DNA of 64,000 nucleotides, from NCBI RefSeq assembly GCF_016793825.1, contig NZ_JAEULM010000044.1:62001-126000 (forward strand). Direction: 5' to 3'. A program made the translations under genes and the position numbers. This stretch comes from Sphingopyxis sp. Its GTDB lineage: Bacteria > Pseudomonadota > Alphaproteobacteria > Sphingomonadales > Sphingomonadaceae. Under the pieces are notes generated by a model. The model saw only the letters and a program-made list of their open reading frames with translations, did not search any database and had not been told where the DNA came from. Shown here one piece after another: positions 33,154 through 42,165 of this stretch (position 1 is the first letter of the stretch; the number at the start of each line of letters is the position of its first letter).

Positions 33154-33987
33154 TTAGAAGCGGAAGCTGAGAGTCCCGCGAACGCTGTGCGTCCGAAAAT
33201 GCGGATCGCTGCGCTGAATATCGGTGCCACCGCCATTCAGCAGGAACGGATTGGTTGGCGCCGCGGTGCCCGCACCGACGTTCACGACATAATCCTTGTC
33301 CTTCACATCGGTGTAAAGATACTCGAGCCCGATGCCGATGTTGTTCGTGACCATCAACTCGGCACCGCCCCCTGCGGCATAGCCCCAGGCGTTTGTCCGG
33401 CCGTTGTCGGCGAAGCTGTTGGCGGTGTTGGTTGTCGCGAACCTGTTGTCGAGCTTCGCATAGGCGCCGCCGCCCGTGACATAGAACAACGCGCCGCCCC
33501 CGGGCGTATAGCCGGCCCGCAAGCGGGCGCTCGCTTGATAGTCGGCCTCGCGGGTCATCGTATAGCTGGCTGGTGTCGTGGAGAAACCGCTGACGCTATC
33601 GCGGGCGACGCTGTGACCGCCCTCGATCACGGCGCCGACGACGATATTGCCCATCCGCCGATCATAGCCGAGGCGACCGAAGAATTCGGGAGCATCGCGA
33701 TCGTTGCGGCAGCCAAGGTTCGCCGTGCCGGTCGCGGCGCCGTTGCAAAAGCCTGGAGAAAAGGCGTTCGCTCCGCCCGATGTGGTGACGGTGTCGCCAA
33801 AGGTGCCGTCGCGGTTGGTGTCGAACACCAGTGTCTCGCCGCGATCGCTGCCCTGAAGGGTCCCGCCGCCGCCGATTGATATGTAAGGTCCGTTGAAATC
33901 CCGCGTGGTATCGCGGTTTTCCTGCGCCATCGCCGGCACAGCCAGCATGGAGGTCGCCGAAGCGACGAGGAGAGATACGAATTTCAT
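33154..33987 (-). CDS. Outer-membrane beta-barrel protein (OmpA-like barrel, porin family)
   Basis: A 277-residue protein with a signal peptide (residues 1-21, VSLLVASATSMLAVPAMA). The mature protein starts with GPYISIGGGG, has repeated amphipathic strands (FFGRLGYDRRMGNIVVGAVIE, WGYAAGGGAEL, IGIGLEYLYTDVKDKDYV) and ends in RGTLSFRF, the C-terminal aromatic needed for barrel assembly. An Asp-rich insertion (DTNRDGTFGD) lies near residue 55. Function unknown; small 8-strand barrels of this type are common in sphingomonads. GGAGA precedes the ATG. Confidence 0.9.
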   Translation of the reverse strand: MKFVSLLVASATSMLAVPAMAQENRDTTRDFNGPYISIGGGGTLQGSDRGETLVFDTNRDGTFGDTVTTSGGANAFSPGFCNGAATGTANLGCRNDRDAPEFFGRLGYDRRMGNIVVGAVIEGGHSVARDSVSGFSTTPASYTMTREADYQASARLRAGYTPGGGALFYVTGGGAYAKLDNRFATTNTANSFADNGRTNAWGYAAGGGAELMVTNNIGIGLEYLYTDVKDKDYVVNVGAGTAAPTNPFLLNGGGTDIQRSDPHFRTHSVRGTLSFRF

Positions 33988-34157
33988 TATTTTTCTCCGC
34001 TTTTTGAGTGGCTTTACAGCCGGCCGAGAAACACGCGGTGTCGAAGCAAGTTTCGCCATGGTGCCAAAAACGGGACGAGCTGATTGCACCGGATGCCCCG
34101 ATGACGCCGCAAAAACCGCGCTTGCCACCCCCCTTCGGCGCCTCCTATAGCCTGAGC

Positions 34158-36137
34158 ATGAGTCACGATTTGTTCGACAGCAATCAGCCCGCGACCGAAA
34201 GCTACAACGCCTCGCAGATCGAGGTGCTCGAAGGGCTCGAGCCCGTTCGCCGCCGCCCCGGCATGTATATCGGCGGGACCGACGAACGCGCGCTACACCA
34301 TCTCGCCGCCGAAGTGATCGACAACAGCATGGACGAAGCCGTCGCCGGCCACGCGACGCGGATCGAGATCACGCTCGACGTCGGCAACCGGTTGACCGTG
34401 ATCGACAACGGGCGCGGCATGCCGGTCGACCCCCATCCAAAATTTCCGGGAAAATCGGCCCTCGAAGTCATTTTGACGATGCTGCACTCGGGCGGCAAGT
34501 TCGAAGGCAAGGCCTACGCCACGTCGGGCGGCCTTCACGGCGTCGGCATCAGCGTCGTCAACGCGCTTTCGAGTGAAACCGTGATCGAAGTTGCGCGCTC
34601 CAAGCAACTGTATCGGCAATCTTTTTCTCGTGGCCTGCCGCAGGGCCCGCTCGAAGAACTGGGATCGACGCCCAATCGACGCGGGACCAGCGTCTCCTTC
34701 GTTCCCGATGTCGCGATCTTTGGGGAGCATGGTCGCTTCAAGCCGCAGCGGCTCTATCGTTTGGCACGGTCGAAGGCCTATCTCTTTGCCGGCGTCGAGA
34801 TTCGCTGGAAATGTTCGCCCGAACTGATCGGGGACGACACCCCCGCCGAGGCGGTGTTTCAGTTTCCCGGCGGTCTTGCCGATCATCTGAAAGACCAGAT
34901 CGGGACCCGTGAATGCGCGACCGCAGAGCCTTTTGTCGGCCGTCAGGATTTTTCAGGCGATCAGGGGCGGGCCGAGTGGGCGATTGCCTGGCCGCTCTGG
35001 TCTGACGGCAGCTACAGCTGGTATTGCAACACCATTCCGACCCCCGCCGGCGGAACGCACGAGGCCGGCCTGCGCGCGGCGCTCACCAAGGGGCTGCGGG
35101 CGTTTGGCGAGCTTGTCGGTCAGAAGAAGGCGGCGCAGATCACCGCCGAAGATGTTTTCAACGGCGGCGAGATGATGTTGTCGGTGTTCATCCGCGACCC
35201 GCAGTTCCAGAGCCAGACCAAGGACCGGCTTTCAAGCCCCGAAGCCGCACGGCTGACCGAAAATGCGGTGCGCGACCATTTCGACCATTTTCTGTCGGAC
35301 AATATGGATCGTGGCCGCGCGTTGCTCGGCTTGATCCTCGACCGGATGGACGAGCGCCTCAAGCGCAAGGCCGAACGCGAGGTGAAGCGCAAGACCGCCA
35401 CCAGCGGTCGCAAGCTGCGCCTGCCCGGAAAACTGACAGACTGTGCCAATGATGGTCCGGAAGGTACTGAATTATTTATTGTCGAGGGCGACAGCGCAGG
35501 CGGAAGCGCCAAGCAGGCACGCGACCGCAAGACACAGGCGATTCTCCCGATCCGCGGCAAAATCCTCAATGTCGCGAGCGCCAGCGCCGACAAGATCCGC
35601 GCGAACCAGGAAATCGCCGATCTGGCGCTCGCACTGGGCTGCGGAATGCGCAAGGATTGCGACGCGGACCGGCTGCGCTACGAAAAGATCGTGATCATGA
35701 CCGACGCCGATGTTGACGGCGCTCACATTGCGACGCTTTTGATGACATTCTTCTTCCAGGAGATGCCGGATATCGTACGCGAGGGGCATGTTTACCTTGC
35801 TCAGCCGCCGCTCTATCGCCTCACCGCCGGCGCAACGTCGGCCTATGCTCGCGACGACGCGCATCGCGCCGAACTGGAAGCCACAGTGTTCAAGGGGAAG
35901 CGGGTCGATGTCGGTCGCTTCAAGGGGCTCGGCGAGATGAACCCGAACCAGCTCAAGGAAACGACGATGGACCCCGCAACCCGCAGTATGCTGCGGGTTA
36001 CCTTGCCGCAGGAATATGAAGAGCGGCACCAGGTCAAGGATCTGGTGGACCGGTTGATGGGCAAGCATCCCGAGCACCGGTTCCAGTTCATCCAGGCCAA
36101 TGCCGCAAGCCTCGACGAGGCTGCAATCGACGCCTGA
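34158..36137 (+). CDS. parE: DNA topoisomerase IV subunit B
   Basis: A 659-residue type IIA topoisomerase ATPase subunit. GHKL motifs are EVIDNSMDEAVAG, DNGRGMPVD and GGLHGVGISVVNAL. The TOPRIM metal site is in FIVEGDSAGGSAKQARDRK and DADVDGAHIATLL. It lacks the C-terminal insertion that makes GyrB about 800 residues, so it is ParE, which decatenates daughter chromosomes with ParC. The ATG at 34158 aligns with the family start (ASQIEVLEGLEPVRRRPGM follows); the in-frame extension upstream is intergenic. The next gene starts 10 bases later. Confidence 0.97.
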   Translation: MSHDLFDSNQPATESYNASQIEVLEGLEPVRRRPGMYIGGTDERALHHLAAEVIDNSMDEAVAGHATRIEITLDVGNRLTVIDNGRGMPVDPHPKFPGKSALEVILTMLHSGGKFEGKAYATSGGLHGVGISVVNALSSETVIEVARSKQLYRQSFSRGLPQGPLEELGSTPNRRGTSVSFVPDVAIFGEHGRFKPQRLYRLARSKAYLFAGVEIRWKCSPELIGDDTPAEAVFQFPGGLADHLKDQIGTRECATAEPFVGRQDFSGDQGRAEWAIAWPLWSDGSYSWYCNTIPTPAGGTHEAGLRAALTKGLRAFGELVGQKKAAQITAEDVFNGGEMMLSVFIRDPQFQSQTKDRLSSPEAARLTENAVRDHFDHFLSDNMDRGRALLGLILDRMDERLKRKAEREVKRKTATSGRKLRLPGKLTDCANDGPEGTELFIVEGDSAGGSAKQARDRKTQAILPIRGKILNVASASADKIRANQEIADLALALGCGMRKDCDADRLRYEKIVIMTDADVDGAHIATLLMTFFFQEMPDIVREGHVYLAQPPLYRLTAGATSAYARDDAHRAELEATVFKGKRVDVGRFKGLGEMNPNQLKETTMDPATRSMLRVTLPQEYEERHQVKDLVDRLMGKHPEHRFQFIQANAASLDEAAIDA

Positions 36138-36147
36138 GGAGGCGGAT

Positions 36148-37539
36148 ATGGGCGGAATCTGGCGGATCGGCATCGCGGCGGGCCTGTTGATGATGCAGGT
36201 GCCGGTCACGGTTTCGGCGCAGACGTCCGGGGATCGGGCGCTTCCCGCGACAATATTCGAACGCAGAGCCGCGCAACTGGTCGATGTTATCAATGGCAAC
36301 ATTGCATTCGCCGACTATTTTGCCCCGAGCTTTCAGGCCGCCATCCCCGAGGCGCAGTTCAAGGCGATGAACGCTTCGCTGATCGCCCAATATGGCCGTG
36401 CCATAGCCGTCGAGAAGGCGGTTTCGGCCGATGGTCTGTCCGGGACACTCGAACTCCGCTTCGAAAAGGGTTTCGCCAGCGTGACGCTGGACGTTGCCGA
36501 TACGCCTGGAGAACAGGTGACAGGATTGCGCCTGACGGGCGTAGTAAGGGCGCAGGACAGCCTGCAGCAGGTCGCTGAAGAGATCGCCGCGCTTCCGGGC
36601 CGTGCCGGCTTTCTCGTGGCCGAAATCGACGGCAATGCCTTTCGTCCGGTCGCCGCGGCCAATGCGGACGTGCAATTCGCGACCGCATCGACGTTCAAAC
36701 TCTATGTTCTGGACGAACTGGCCGCGCAAATCGCGGCAGGAGAGCGCCAATGGACCGACGTCGTCCCCCTCTCCCACCCCAGCTTTTCGTCCGTAGCGAC
36801 CGCAAACTGGCCAACGGATACGCAGGTCACGCTGCAAACCCTTGCAAACTGGATGATATCTGTCAGCGATAATGGCGCGGCCGATACGCTGATTCACCTG
36901 TTGGGGCGGGAACGGATCGAACGGAGAATGCGAGCCTCTGGCCACGCGGACCCGTCGCGAAACATTCCCTTCCTGACCACGGTTGAAGCCTTTGCGCTCA
37001 AGGGCGGTAATTTCGCGGCTCTGCGCGATGCCTTTATGAAAGGCGACGACGATGCGCAGCGCGCGCTGATCGATCAAAACCGGAACCGGTTCGTGCTGAG
37101 CAATGTTGACGGCGTCAGCTTTCGGGCCGGACCGCGGTTTATTGATAGTTTGGAGTGGTTTGCATCACCAAACGACGTTGCGCGCTTGATGGTCGACGTC
37201 CGTGCGCGCGGATCGAAACAGGCAATGGCCGCGATGGCGATCAACAACGGCGTCGGCCCGCTGGCGGCCGAACCGTGGCGCTACCTTGGATATAAGGGCG
37301 GCTCGGAGAACGGCGTCTTGTCGATGAGTTTGCTGGGCGAGCGCAAATCGGACGGAAAATGGTTCGTCGTCACGGTAAGCTGGAACAACCCCGCAGCCAA
37401 TGTTGACACCGTAATGCTGGTCGGACTGGTTACACGGTTGCTGGCGCTCGCCGCGAAGCAGGATCAGGCGGTTAGCGCAGCGACCAGCGCCTTGACCTTT
37501 GCCTGTCGCCATTGCGGCAACGGCGCGACAAGCCAGTAG
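36148..37539 (+). CDS. NTF2-like domain fused to a class A beta-lactamase-fold serine hydrolase
   Basis: A 463-residue exported protein (signal about 1-24, ending TVSAQ). Residues about 35-135 look like an NTF2/SnoaL-type domain. The rest is a class A beta-lactamase fold with STFK (S181-K184), SDN (S240-N242) and KGG (383-385) in place of KTG. The architecture and length resemble ORF12 of the clavulanic acid pathway (an NTF2-like plus beta-lactamase-like esterase). True beta-lactamase activity is not assured. GGAGG stands 6 bases before the ATG. The last 76 bases lie antisense to the end of the LysR gene. Confidence 0.85.
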   Translation: MGGIWRIGIAAGLLMMQVPVTVSAQTSGDRALPATIFERRAAQLVDVINGNIAFADYFAPSFQAAIPEAQFKAMNASLIAQYGRAIAVEKAVSADGLSGTLELRFEKGFASVTLDVADTPGEQVTGLRLTGVVRAQDSLQQVAEEIAALPGRAGFLVAEIDGNAFRPVAAANADVQFATASTFKLYVLDELAAQIAAGERQWTDVVPLSHPSFSSVATANWPTDTQVTLQTLANWMISVSDNGAADTLIHLLGRERIERRMRASGHADPSRNIPFLTTVEAFALKGGNFAALRDAFMKGDDDAQRALIDQNRNRFVLSNVDGVSFRAGPRFIDSLEWFASPNDVARLMVDVRARGSKQAMAAMAINNGVGPLAAEPWRYLGYKGGSENGVLSMSLLGERKSDGKWFVVTVSWNNPAANVDTVMLVGLVTRLLALAAKQDQAVSAATSALTFACRHCGNGATSQ

Positions 37540-38255
37540 CCGCGCTTCACGGCGAAGGCCTCGCGCATCAGGCGAACGCGGCCTGCGGCAATGTCTGCTT
37601 CGGCAAGCATCGCCGGGACATTTGCCTGACCGAGGCCATTGGCCGCCGCGTCGATCGCCAGCCCCGCATCGCCCAGCCGCAAAGCCGGCTCGCCCTCTTC
37701 GACCGGGCAGCCGGGCCAGGCGATCCGCGTATCGCTCACCGTTCCCGGGCCACCGACCGTTACCATTGTCGGCTCGGCGAGCTGCACGCCCTCATGCTCG
37801 CCGGTCCCGTCGGTCCAGAAGATCGCGAGATCGAGGTTCGCTTCGGTGAAATCGATGCCGCTGTCGGCCGATACCAGCGTGAATCGGACGTCAGGCGCCT
37901 GCTGACTATATCGTGCCAGCCGCGGCGCCAGCCATTTGGCGGTCAGATCGCGCGGCGCGGCGATCGTCAGCGACTGCGAAGACTGCCCCGCCTGCATCGC
38001 GCGGACCGATTCCTCGAACTGAAGAAACCCCTGCCGCAATGCATCCAGTCCGGCATTCGCCTCACCGGTCAATTCGAGCCCCTTCGGCGTTCGGCGAAAG
38101 AGTACGACACCCAGCATATCCTCCAGCGCGCGGATTTGCTGACCCACGGCGGCGGGTGTGACGGCCAGCTCATCGGCGGCACGGGTGAAGCTCAGGTGCC
38201 GGGCAGCGGCGTCGAAGACGCGAAGCGCGTTCAGGGGCAGGTGCGTGCGCTTCAT
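37464..38255 (-). CDS. LysR-family transcriptional regulator (GcvA/AmpR-like)
   Basis: A 263-residue LTTR. The HTH segment MKRTHLPLNALRVFDAAARH, FTRAADELAVTPAAVGQQI and FRRTPKGLELT is the GcvA/AmpR type. The effector-binding domain is about 25-35 residues shorter than the usual 295-305: a segment normally found between TMVTVGGPG and the AIDAAANGLGQANVPAML helix is missing. Its ATG overlaps the apaG stop (ATGA, 38252-38255), so it is the last gene of leuB-metZ-apaG-lysR. It converges on the beta-lactamase-fold gene with a 76-bp overlap. Confidence 0.9.
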   Translation of the reverse strand: MKRTHLPLNALRVFDAAARHLSFTRAADELAVTPAAVGQQIRALEDMLGVVLFRRTPKGLELTGEANAGLDALRQGFLQFEESVRAMQAGQSSQSLTIAAPRDLTAKWLAPRLARYSQQAPDVRFTLVSADSGIDFTEANLDLAIFWTDGTGEHEGVQLAEPTMVTVGGPGTVSDTRIAWPGCPVEEGEPALRLGDAGLAIDAAANGLGQANVPAMLAEADIAAGRVRLMREAFAVKRGYWLVAPLPQWRQAKVKALVAALTA

Positions 38256-38662
38256 GACGCTGTCGCAGGCGCCACGAGCGGAAAGTGCGGAATCGCGACC
38301 AGGGTCTGGGATCCGTCACCCATCTCCATCGTATAGCTGCCGACCATGGAACCTTCCGGTGTCGGAAGCGGACAGCCCGAGACGTAATCGAATGCGCCGC
38401 CGGGCGGGATCAGCGGCTGTTCGCCAACAACGCCTTCGCCCTCGACTTCGCTGACCTGTCCGCGCCCGTCGCTGATCCTCCAGTGGCGGGTCAGCAGTTG
38501 TGCGGCGACCGGACCATGATTTTCGACCCGGACATGATAGGCCCAGAACCAGCGACCGAGCGAAGGATGCGATTGTTCGGGAAGATAGCTCACCGAAACG
38601 CGAACGGTGATCGAACCCGTGGTTGCCGCAAAAGGGAAAAAGGAGTCGATCATCACGCTCAT
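38252..38662 (-). CDS. apaG: ApaG protein
   Basis: A 136-residue single-domain fibronectin-III-like protein. Conserved segments are WAYHVRVENHG, LLTRHWRISDGRG, VEGEGVVGEQPLIPPG and TPEGSMVGSYTM. ApaG is linked to Co2+ resistance and Ap4A levels in Salmonella, but its biochemical role is unclear. I chose ATG 38662; a TTG at 38674 overlapping the metZ stop as TTGA would add four residues. It is coupled to lysR by ATGA. Confidence 0.95.
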   Translation of the reverse strand: MSVMIDSFFPFAATTGSITVRVSVSYLPEQSHPSLGRWFWAYHVRVENHGPVAAQLLTRHWRISDGRGQVSEVEGEGVVGEQPLIPPGGAFDYVSGCPLPTPEGSMVGSYTMEMGDGSQTLVAIPHFPLVAPATAS

Positions 38663-38670
38663 AGCGTCGC

Positions 38671-39879
38671 TCAAAGCCCGACCCTGGTCAATGCCTGGTC
38701 CAGATCGGCGATAACGTCACGGGGGTCTTCCAGTCCGATATTGATACGCAGCAATCCCTCGCCGACCCCCATGTCGAGCCGCACGTCGGGGCTGACCCCA
38801 TAATGGGTGGTCGTCCACGGGTGGCAGCAGAGGCTACGCGAATCGCCGATATTATTGCTGATATCCACCAGTTCGAGTGCGTTCAGGAACGCCATCGCCT
38901 GCGCAGCGCCACCGGGCAGTTCGAAGGCGAAGATCGGACCGCAAGCGTCCATCTGGCGCGACGCCAGTTCATATTGGGGATGGCTGGCAAGGCCGGGATG
39001 CAGCATCCGCGCGACGCGCCCTTCGATCGCCTGGCCAACCGCGAGCGCATTCTCCGACTGGCGCTGGGCGCGCAATTGCAACGTTTCGAGGCCTTTCAGG
39101 ACCACCCAGGCGTTGAACGGGGACAGGTTGGGGCCGGTGTTGCGCTGAAACGGCAGCAAAACCTCGTTCATGAACTTCTCGGTACCGCAGACTGCTCCCG
39201 CGAGGACGCGCCCCTGCCCTTCCATCAGCTTGGTCGCGGAATAGGCGACGACATCGGCGCCGAACTCGAGCGGGCGCTGGAGCACGGCGGTCGCGAAGGC
39301 GTTGTCGACGACGCTGGTGATGCCGTGGGCTTTGGCCAGGCCGCAGACATAGGCCATATCGACGATGTCGAGGGTCGGATTGGCGGGGGTCTCGAAGAAA
39401 AAGACCTTGGTGTTGGGGCGGATCGCCCGCTCCCAGGCGGCATTATCGCTCCCCTCGACCACGGTCGATTCGATCCCGAAGCGCGGACACAGGGTGTCGA
39501 CGAGCCAGCGACACGATCCGAAAGCGGCCTTTGCCGACACGATATGATCGCCTGCCGACAATTGAGACAGTAGCGCCGTCGTCATCGCGGCCATGCCGCT
39601 CGATTGAACGCGGCACGCTTCGGCTCCCTCGATCAGCGCGATCCGCTCTTCGAGCATCGCCACCGTCGGGTTCTGCAGGCGCGAATAGGTCATGCCCTGC
39701 TCTTCACCGCTGAAACGCGCCGCAACGCTCTCTGCATTGTCGTAGCTGTAGCCCGAGGTCAGGAACAACGCTTCCGACGTCTCGCCATGCTCGCTGCGCC
39801 AGGTGCCGCCACGCACCGCCTGCGTCGCGGCGTGCCACTTCTTTGTCGTGCTGCGATCGAAACCTGTCGTCTTCTTCAT
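38671..39879 (-). CDS. metZ: O-succinylhomoserine sulfhydrylase
   Basis: A 402-residue Cys/Met-metabolism PLP enzyme. The PLP lysine is in [12 protein letters not shown], and substrate-fold markers are [31 protein letters not shown] and [19 protein letters not shown]. It makes homocysteine directly from O-succinylhomoserine and sulfide. It is closer to MetZ than to MetB/MetC because of the SGYSYDNAE and [10 protein letters not shown] regions, though an O-acetyl substrate cannot be excluded. The ATG is preceded by AGGACAG and overlaps the leuB stop by 4 bases (ATGA). Confidence 0.93.
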   Translation of the reverse strand: MKKTTGFDRSTTKKWHAATQAVRGGTWRSEHGETSEALFLTSGYSYDNAESVAARFSGEEQGMTYSRLQNPTVAMLEERIALIEGAEACRVQSSGMAAMTTALLSQLSAGDHIVSAKAAFGSCRWLVDTLCPRFGIESTVVEGSDNAAWERAIRPNTKVFFFETPANPTLDIVDMAYVCGLAKAHGITSVVDNAFATAVLQRPLEFGADVVAYSATKLMEGQGRVLAGAVCGTEKFMNEVLLPFQRNTGPNLSPFNAWVVLKGLETLQLRAQRQSENALAVGQAIEGRVARMLHPGLASHPQYELASRQMDACGPIFAFELPGGAAQAMAFLNALELVDISNNIGDSRSLCCHPWTTTHYGVSPDVRLDMGVGEGLLRINIGLEDPRDVIADLDQALTRVGL

Positions 39880-40934
39880 CTGTCCTGTCCGTTCAAAGCT
39901 GCCACAACTGCGTTTCCGAGCGCCGCCGTACCCATACTCCCGCCAAGGTCGGCGCCGCGGCAACCGTCGGCCAGCACGCTGGCCACCGCCGCCTCGATCC
40001 GCGCCGCGCTTGCTTCATCGCCGCCCGAATGGCGAAGCAGCATGGCCAGCGACAGGATCATCGCCAGCGGGTTGGCGATGCCCTTCCCCGCTATGTCCGG
40101 CGCGCTGCCATGAATCGGCTCGTACAGCCCGAGCGTCCCCGCGCCAAGCGACGCCGACGCCAGCAGGCCGATGGACCCCACGCACATCGACGCCTGATCC
40201 GAAAGAATGTCGCCGAACAGGTTGCCGGTGACGATCACGTCGAACTGGCCCGGATTACGCACCAACTGCATCGCGGCATTGTCGACATACATGTGACTCA
40301 GCGCGACGTCGGGATATTCGGCCGCGACCTCGATCACCACGTCACGCCAGAGCTGCGACGTTTCAAGGACATTGGCCTTGTCCACCGAACAGAGCCGCTG
40401 CTTGCGCCCTCGTGCGGCGCGAAAGGCGACGTGGGCGATACGCCGCACTTCGCTTTCGCTGTACGACATGATGTCATAGCCCTCGCGTTCGCCCTTGGCG
40501 GTCGTCCGCGTGCCCTTTTCGCCGAAATAGACATCGCCATTCAGTTCCCGGACGATCAGCAGGTCGATTGCCGACGCGACTTCGGGCCGCAGGGCGGAGC
40601 TGTCTTCCAGGCCGGAGAAGAGCTTGGCCGGGCGCAGATTGGCGAACAGGCCGAGCTCAGCGCGCAAGCCCAGAATCGCCTGTTCGGGCCGCAGATGGCG
40701 TTCGACATTGTCGAACCGCGGGTCGCCGACGGCGCCGAAGAGAATGGCATCGGCCGCTTTCGCTTTGGTCAGCGTCTCGGGCGGCAGCGGGTGACCGTTC
40801 GCCTCAAAGGCCGCCCCCCCAACCAGCCCCCGACCGAGCGTCACCGGAAGAGCCAGCGCCGCGAGCACTTTCTCGGCCTCCGCCATGATCTCTGGACCGA
40901 TACCGTCGCCAGCCAGCAGCAGGATTTGCACCAT
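39876..40934 (-). CDS. leuB: 3-Isopropylmalate dehydrogenase
   Basis: A 352-residue NAD-dependent dehydrogenase of leucine biosynthesis. Motifs include [12 protein letters not shown] at the N terminus, [28 protein letters not shown] (catalytic Lys) and the family signature [29 protein letters not shown] precedes the ATG. It is the first gene of the coupled set leuB-metZ-apaG-lysR. recO lies 46 bp upstream. Confidence 0.98.
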   Translation of the reverse strand: MVQILLLAGDGIGPEIMAEAEKVLAALALPVTLGRGLVGGAAFEANGHPLPPETLTKAKAADAILFGAVGDPRFDNVERHLRPEQAILGLRAELGLFANLRPAKLFSGLEDSSALRPEVASAIDLLIVRELNGDVYFGEKGTRTTAKGEREGYDIMSYSESEVRRIAHVAFRAARGRKQRLCSVDKANVLETSQLWRDVVIEVAAEYPDVALSHMYVDNAAMQLVRNPGQFDVIVTGNLFGDILSDQASMCVGSIGLLASASLGAGTLGLYEPIHGSAPDIAGKGIANPLAMILSLAMLLRHSGGDEASAARIEAAVASVLADGCRGADLGGSMGTAALGNAVVAALNGQDR

Positions 40935-40979
40935 TTCGCCCTTTCGTGTCTCGCCTGCCGCTTAGGGAGCGACGGCGAG

Positions 40980-41717
40980 TCACGCAACTGCCCTGTTGAG
41001 CCGGTCGATCAGACGCGCGCGGGTTTCGATCAGATCGCGGTTCCGGCCATCGAGCAGATCGCGGCCAAGAAAATGCTCCGTGATCGCAAGGGCGTCGAGA
41101 ACATCGGGCAGCGACGGGTCGATATCGCGCCCGGTCAGGAAGGCCGGGAGTCGAAGCAGGCGGCGCTCATACCCCGCCGCCGCCACCGCCGTCACCGCGC
41201 CGCCCGTCTTCGGACTGATGAAAGCCAGCCCGTCGGCCGAACCGGTCACGACGCATTCGTCAAGATTGAGCCCGAAACCCAGTTCGGCGAGCAATAATAG
41301 CTCATATCGCGCCAGCGCGGCCGCCCACAGCCGCGCCGAAGGCGCCGCGCTGATCGCATCAAGGACCGCCGACAAAGCCGCGTAAAGCGCCGGATAAGGC
41401 TGGCTTTCGGGAAGCGTCGCCGCGGTCAGGTTCGTCACCCAGTCGATGGCCGCGGCGGCCAGCGGTTCGGCGAGCAGGGGCGCGCGGCTCGCCAGCATTT
41501 CCACTGTGGCGCCGGCGAGCTGCTCCTCGGTTCGTGCCCGCAGTTCGAGTGCGACCAGATTGCCCGGCATCAGGATCGGCCGCAATCGGCGCGAGCGACC
41601 GCCACGGACATAGCCCGCCACCAGCCCCGCCTCATGGGTCAGCGCACGCAGAATCGCGCCATGTTCGCCGTGCGCGCGCACCGCGCAGACGATCGCGTCG
41701 GCGGTCAGGCTGGCCAA
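40980..41717 (-). CDS. recO: DNA repair protein RecO
   Basis: A 245-residue RecO, which loads RecA on SSB-coated gaps with RecR. The N-terminal OB-fold segment [33 protein letters not shown] and helical C-terminal domain ([19 protein letters not shown]) match the family. The zinc cysteines of some RecO proteins are absent. I set the start at TTG 41717, giving [13 protein letters not shown]; this overlaps the upstream thioesterase by 13 bp. The longer in-frame N terminus is the shadow of that gene. Confidence 0.92.
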   Translation of the reverse strand: MASLTADAIVCAVRAHGEHGAILRALTHEAGLVAGYVRGGRSRRLRPILMPGNLVALELRARTEEQLAGATVEMLASRAPLLAEPLAAAAIDWVTNLTAATLPESQPYPALYAALSAVLDAISAAPSARLWAAALARYELLLLAELGFGLNLDECVVTGSADGLAFISPKTGGAVTAVAAAGYERRLLRLPAFLTGRDIDPSLPDVLDALAITEHFLGRDLLDGRNRDLIETRARLIDRLNRAVA

Positions 41718-42097
41718 AGCACCATCTGCGTCTGGGTCACGAGCGCGACCTCGGCGCCATCCTCGGTCCGGATGCGCGTCTGCCAAACCGACAGGCGCTT
41801 GCCGATCTTCACTGGCGTTGCTTCGCCAACGAGGGTCGAGCCGAGCGGGCCCGCGCCGAGAAAGTTGGTCTTGCTCTCGATCGTCGTCGTTCCACTGGCC
41901 CCCTCGGGGAGAGTCAGGAACGCCCCCACGGCGCCGAGGCAGTCGGCGAAGGCCATGATCGTACCCCCATGGGCGATGTTGCCGGCAGTGCAGATATCGG
42001 CTCGCACGGGAAGCTTCCCGGCCACGCGCTCTCTGCTGCCCTCATCGATCGTGACGCCCAGCGTTGCCGCGAGCGGCATCATTGCTGCGAAATCCAT
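41705..42097 (-). CDS. PaaI-family hotdog thioesterase
   Basis: A 130-residue hotdog-fold protein. [20 protein letters not shown] is the catalytic-helix motif of PaaI-type thioesterases (HGGxxxxxxD). [10 protein letters not shown] and [19 protein letters not shown] follow. It is a second PaaI-like gene in the window, not closely matched to the one at 32704. The substrate is unknown. It overlaps recO by 13 bp. Confidence 0.9.
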   Translation of the reverse strand: MDFAAMMPLAATLGVTIDEGSRERVAGKLPVRADICTAGNIAHGGTIMAFADCLGAVGAFLTLPEGASGTTTIESKTNFLGAGPLGSTLVGEATPVKIGKRLSVWQTRIRTEDGAEVALVTQTQMVLWPA

Positions 42098-42117
42098 ATG
42101 TGTTTCTCCCCTGTGTC

Positions 42118-42165
42118 ATCCCGGAAGGTCATGAGGGCAAACCAACATGCGTCAGCTTCCGGGAT
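42118..42165. repeat. Hairpin overlapping the uvrC 3' end
   Basis: ATCCCGGAAG (42118-42127) pairs with CTTCCGGGAT (42156-42165) across a 28-base loop. The 3' arm overlaps the last codons of uvrC (stop at 42152-42154). The TCATCCCGG arm resembles the dispersed palindromes at 17196. It may shield the uvrC message end; there is no T run. Confidence 0.5.

Noticed and set aside
34000-34157. Replication origin near parE
   Set aside because: No DnaA boxes (TTATCCACA-like), AT-rich unwinding stretch or dnaA/gyrB neighbours; this is parE, not gyrB.
38803-39573. A 256-codon plus-strand frame opposite metZ
   Set aside because: It is antisense to the metZ PLP region; no supporting features.
39870-39890. 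SAM-II riboswitch upstream of metZ
   Set aside because: These are common in alphaproteobacteria, but here metZ overlaps leuB by 4 bases and no room for one exists; the 46 bp upstream of leuB is too short.
39843-41297. A 484-codon plus-strand frame opposite leuB and recO
   Set aside because: It spans two well-supported minus-strand genes and their gap; Arg/His-rich composition is typical of shadow frames.
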